Below are positions 12,385-13,224 of a DNA stretch of 13,224 bases, in pieces. The stretch's first letter is position 1. Each line of letters opens with the position of its first letter. A program made the position numbers and the translations under genes. Below the pieces are notes generated by a model, which worked only from the letters and a program-made list of their open reading frames with translations, was not told where the DNA came from and ran no database searches. The stretch is from an uncultured Collinsella sp. (GTDB lineage: Bacteria; Actinomycetota; Coriobacteriia; Coriobacteriales; Coriobacteriaceae): NCBI GenBank assembly GCA_902495545.1, contig CABUXM010000061.1, forward strand, positions 1-13,224, in the 5' to 3' direction.

Positions 12385-13224
12385 CTAGAGCTCGCAGGCA
12401 ATCTTGTAGCCGTCGCCGATGGCGTCGCGGATGTTGCCGCACTTGTTGGCATCGCCCAGCACGTGGGTGGCAACGCCGGCAGCGGCAAGGTCGTCGGCCA
12501 GCTTGGTATTGGGACGATAGCCCATGGCAAGCACCAGCGTATCGGCATCGGCGATGGTGTGGACCTCGCCGTCCTTCTCGTAGCTGATGGCATCCTCGGT
12601 AATCTCGGTCACCTTGGCCTCGGTCAGCACGTGGACGCCCTTTGAGAGCATGCGCGTGATGAGCACCGCGCGACCGGCACCGCCCTCGTTGGCGGCGAGC
12701 GTCTTGGTCATCTCGATGACGGTGACATCGCGGTTGGCCGGCGACAGGTCGTTGACCAACGGGGCCAGGTAGTCAGCCGTCTCGCAACCGACGGTGCCTC
12801 CGCCCACGATGACGATCTTCTTGCCCGGGAAAGCTTTGCCACCCAGCAGGTCGTCAGCCGTCATAACCTGCTTAAAGCCCTGCATGAAGGCCGGGACGAT
12901 GGGCTCGGCGCCATAAGCCAGGACGACCTCGTAGCCGGCGTAGTCGCACTGAATGTCCTCGGCAGTAAGCTCGGTGCCAAATATGCACTTCACGCCCGCC
13001 TCGCCCAGGCGACGATACTGATACTTGATCACGCGGGTGAGCTCCTGCTTTGCCGGCGGAACGGCCGCGATGCGCATCTCGCCGCCCGGCTCATCCTGCT
13101 TGTCAACGAGCACCACGTTGTGGCCGCGCTTGGCGGCAATGTAGGCTGCCTCCATGCCCGCAGGACCAGCGCCCACAACCAGTACGTTCTTGGCCTCGGC
13201 GGCAGGCTCGTAGCCAGCCTCGTC
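12385..13224 (-). CDS. Old Yellow Enzyme-like NADH:flavin oxidoreductase, C-terminal part
   Basis: The gene enters from the right edge and only its last 279 residues are visible. They form the C-terminal FAD- and NAD(P)-binding half found in 2,4-dienoyl-CoA reductase (FadH), trimethylamine dehydrogenase and the BaiCD/BaiH bile-acid enzymes. VLVVGAGPAGMEAA (fragment residues 14-27) is the first dinucleotide-binding motif. IVIVGGGTVGCETADYLA (137-154) is the second. The end (LGDANKCGNIRDAIGDGY) is the FAD-binding tail. The expected N-terminal FMN TIM barrel and 4Fe-4S cysteines lie beyond the window. A GTG at 13176 could look like a start but falls inside the first motif, and the frame stays open to the edge. 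The gene converges on dhuI and has no clear link to it; the substrate cannot be read from this half. Confidence 0.85.
   Translation of the reverse strand, partial: DEAGYEPAAEAKNVLVVGAGPAGMEAAYIAAKRGHNVVLVDKQDEPGGEMRIAAVPPAKQELTRVIKYQYRRLGEAGVKCIFGTELTAEDIQCDYAGYEVVLAYGAEPIVPAFMQGFKQVMTADDLLGGKAFPGKKIVIVGGGTVGCETADYLAPLVNDLSPANRDVTVIEMTKTLAANEGGAGRAVLITRMLSKGVHVLTEAKVTEITEDAISYEKDGEVHTIADADTLVLAMGYRPNTKLADDLAAAGVATHVLGDANKCGNIRDAIGDGYKIACEL

Overview
The window looks like a chromosome segment of a high-GC, gut-associated actinobacterium, most likely a Coriobacteriia member such as Collinsella. That assignment rests on GC-rich codon use, the gene content, and intergenic hairpin repeats of a kind I associate with that genus; no 16S rRNA or other marker gene is present. 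The genes are ordinary accessory and catabolic genes, and the less ordinary content is in the intergenic DNA.

Left part (1-3463). The start of a probable IS3-type transposase runs off the left edge. It is followed by a leftward FCD-type GntR regulator (179-871). An intergenic region of about 490 bases (872-1358) holds a perfect 24-bp inverted repeat, a 16-bp LacI-type palindrome, and a series of hairpins ending in a terminator-like stem with a U-tract just before the ribosome binding site of a YczE-type membrane protein (1359-2039). Six 10-bp tandem repeats then sit at the start of an AAA-type ATPase gene (2143-3234). An array of degenerate palindromes follows the ATPase gene.

Middle part (3464-6206). 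A leftward pair encodes a 14-helix-type drug efflux protein (DHA2 family) and a two-CBS-domain protein, separated by 3 bases. Their likely promoter is about 200 bases upstream of the efflux gene, leaving a leader with a possible 37-codon leader peptide and several hairpins. Beyond it lies a truncated ArsC-family remnant and a strong hairpin.

Right part (6341-12333). This is a sugar-acid catabolic locus. An IlvD/Edd-family dehydratase and a GntP-family permease run leftward. An FCD regulator, dhuD and dhuI run rightward. DhuI and DhuD convert the 4-deoxy-5-keto-uronate released from unsaturated glycosaminoglycan disaccharides into 2-keto-3-deoxygluconate (KDG). The dehydratase and permease could feed an aldonate into the same intermediate, which is inference. 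Four copies of a TCTGATG-centred motif in the divergent intergenic region are the likely operators of the local regulator. A 16-bp palindrome ahead of dhuD matches the one at 1034, so a second, probably LacI-type, regulator encoded elsewhere may link the two ends of the window. KDG kinase, KDPG aldolase and the polysaccharide lyases are not in the window.

Right edge (12385-13224). The C-terminal flavin/NAD-binding half of an Old Yellow Enzyme-like oxidoreductase converges on dhuI across a good intrinsic terminator.
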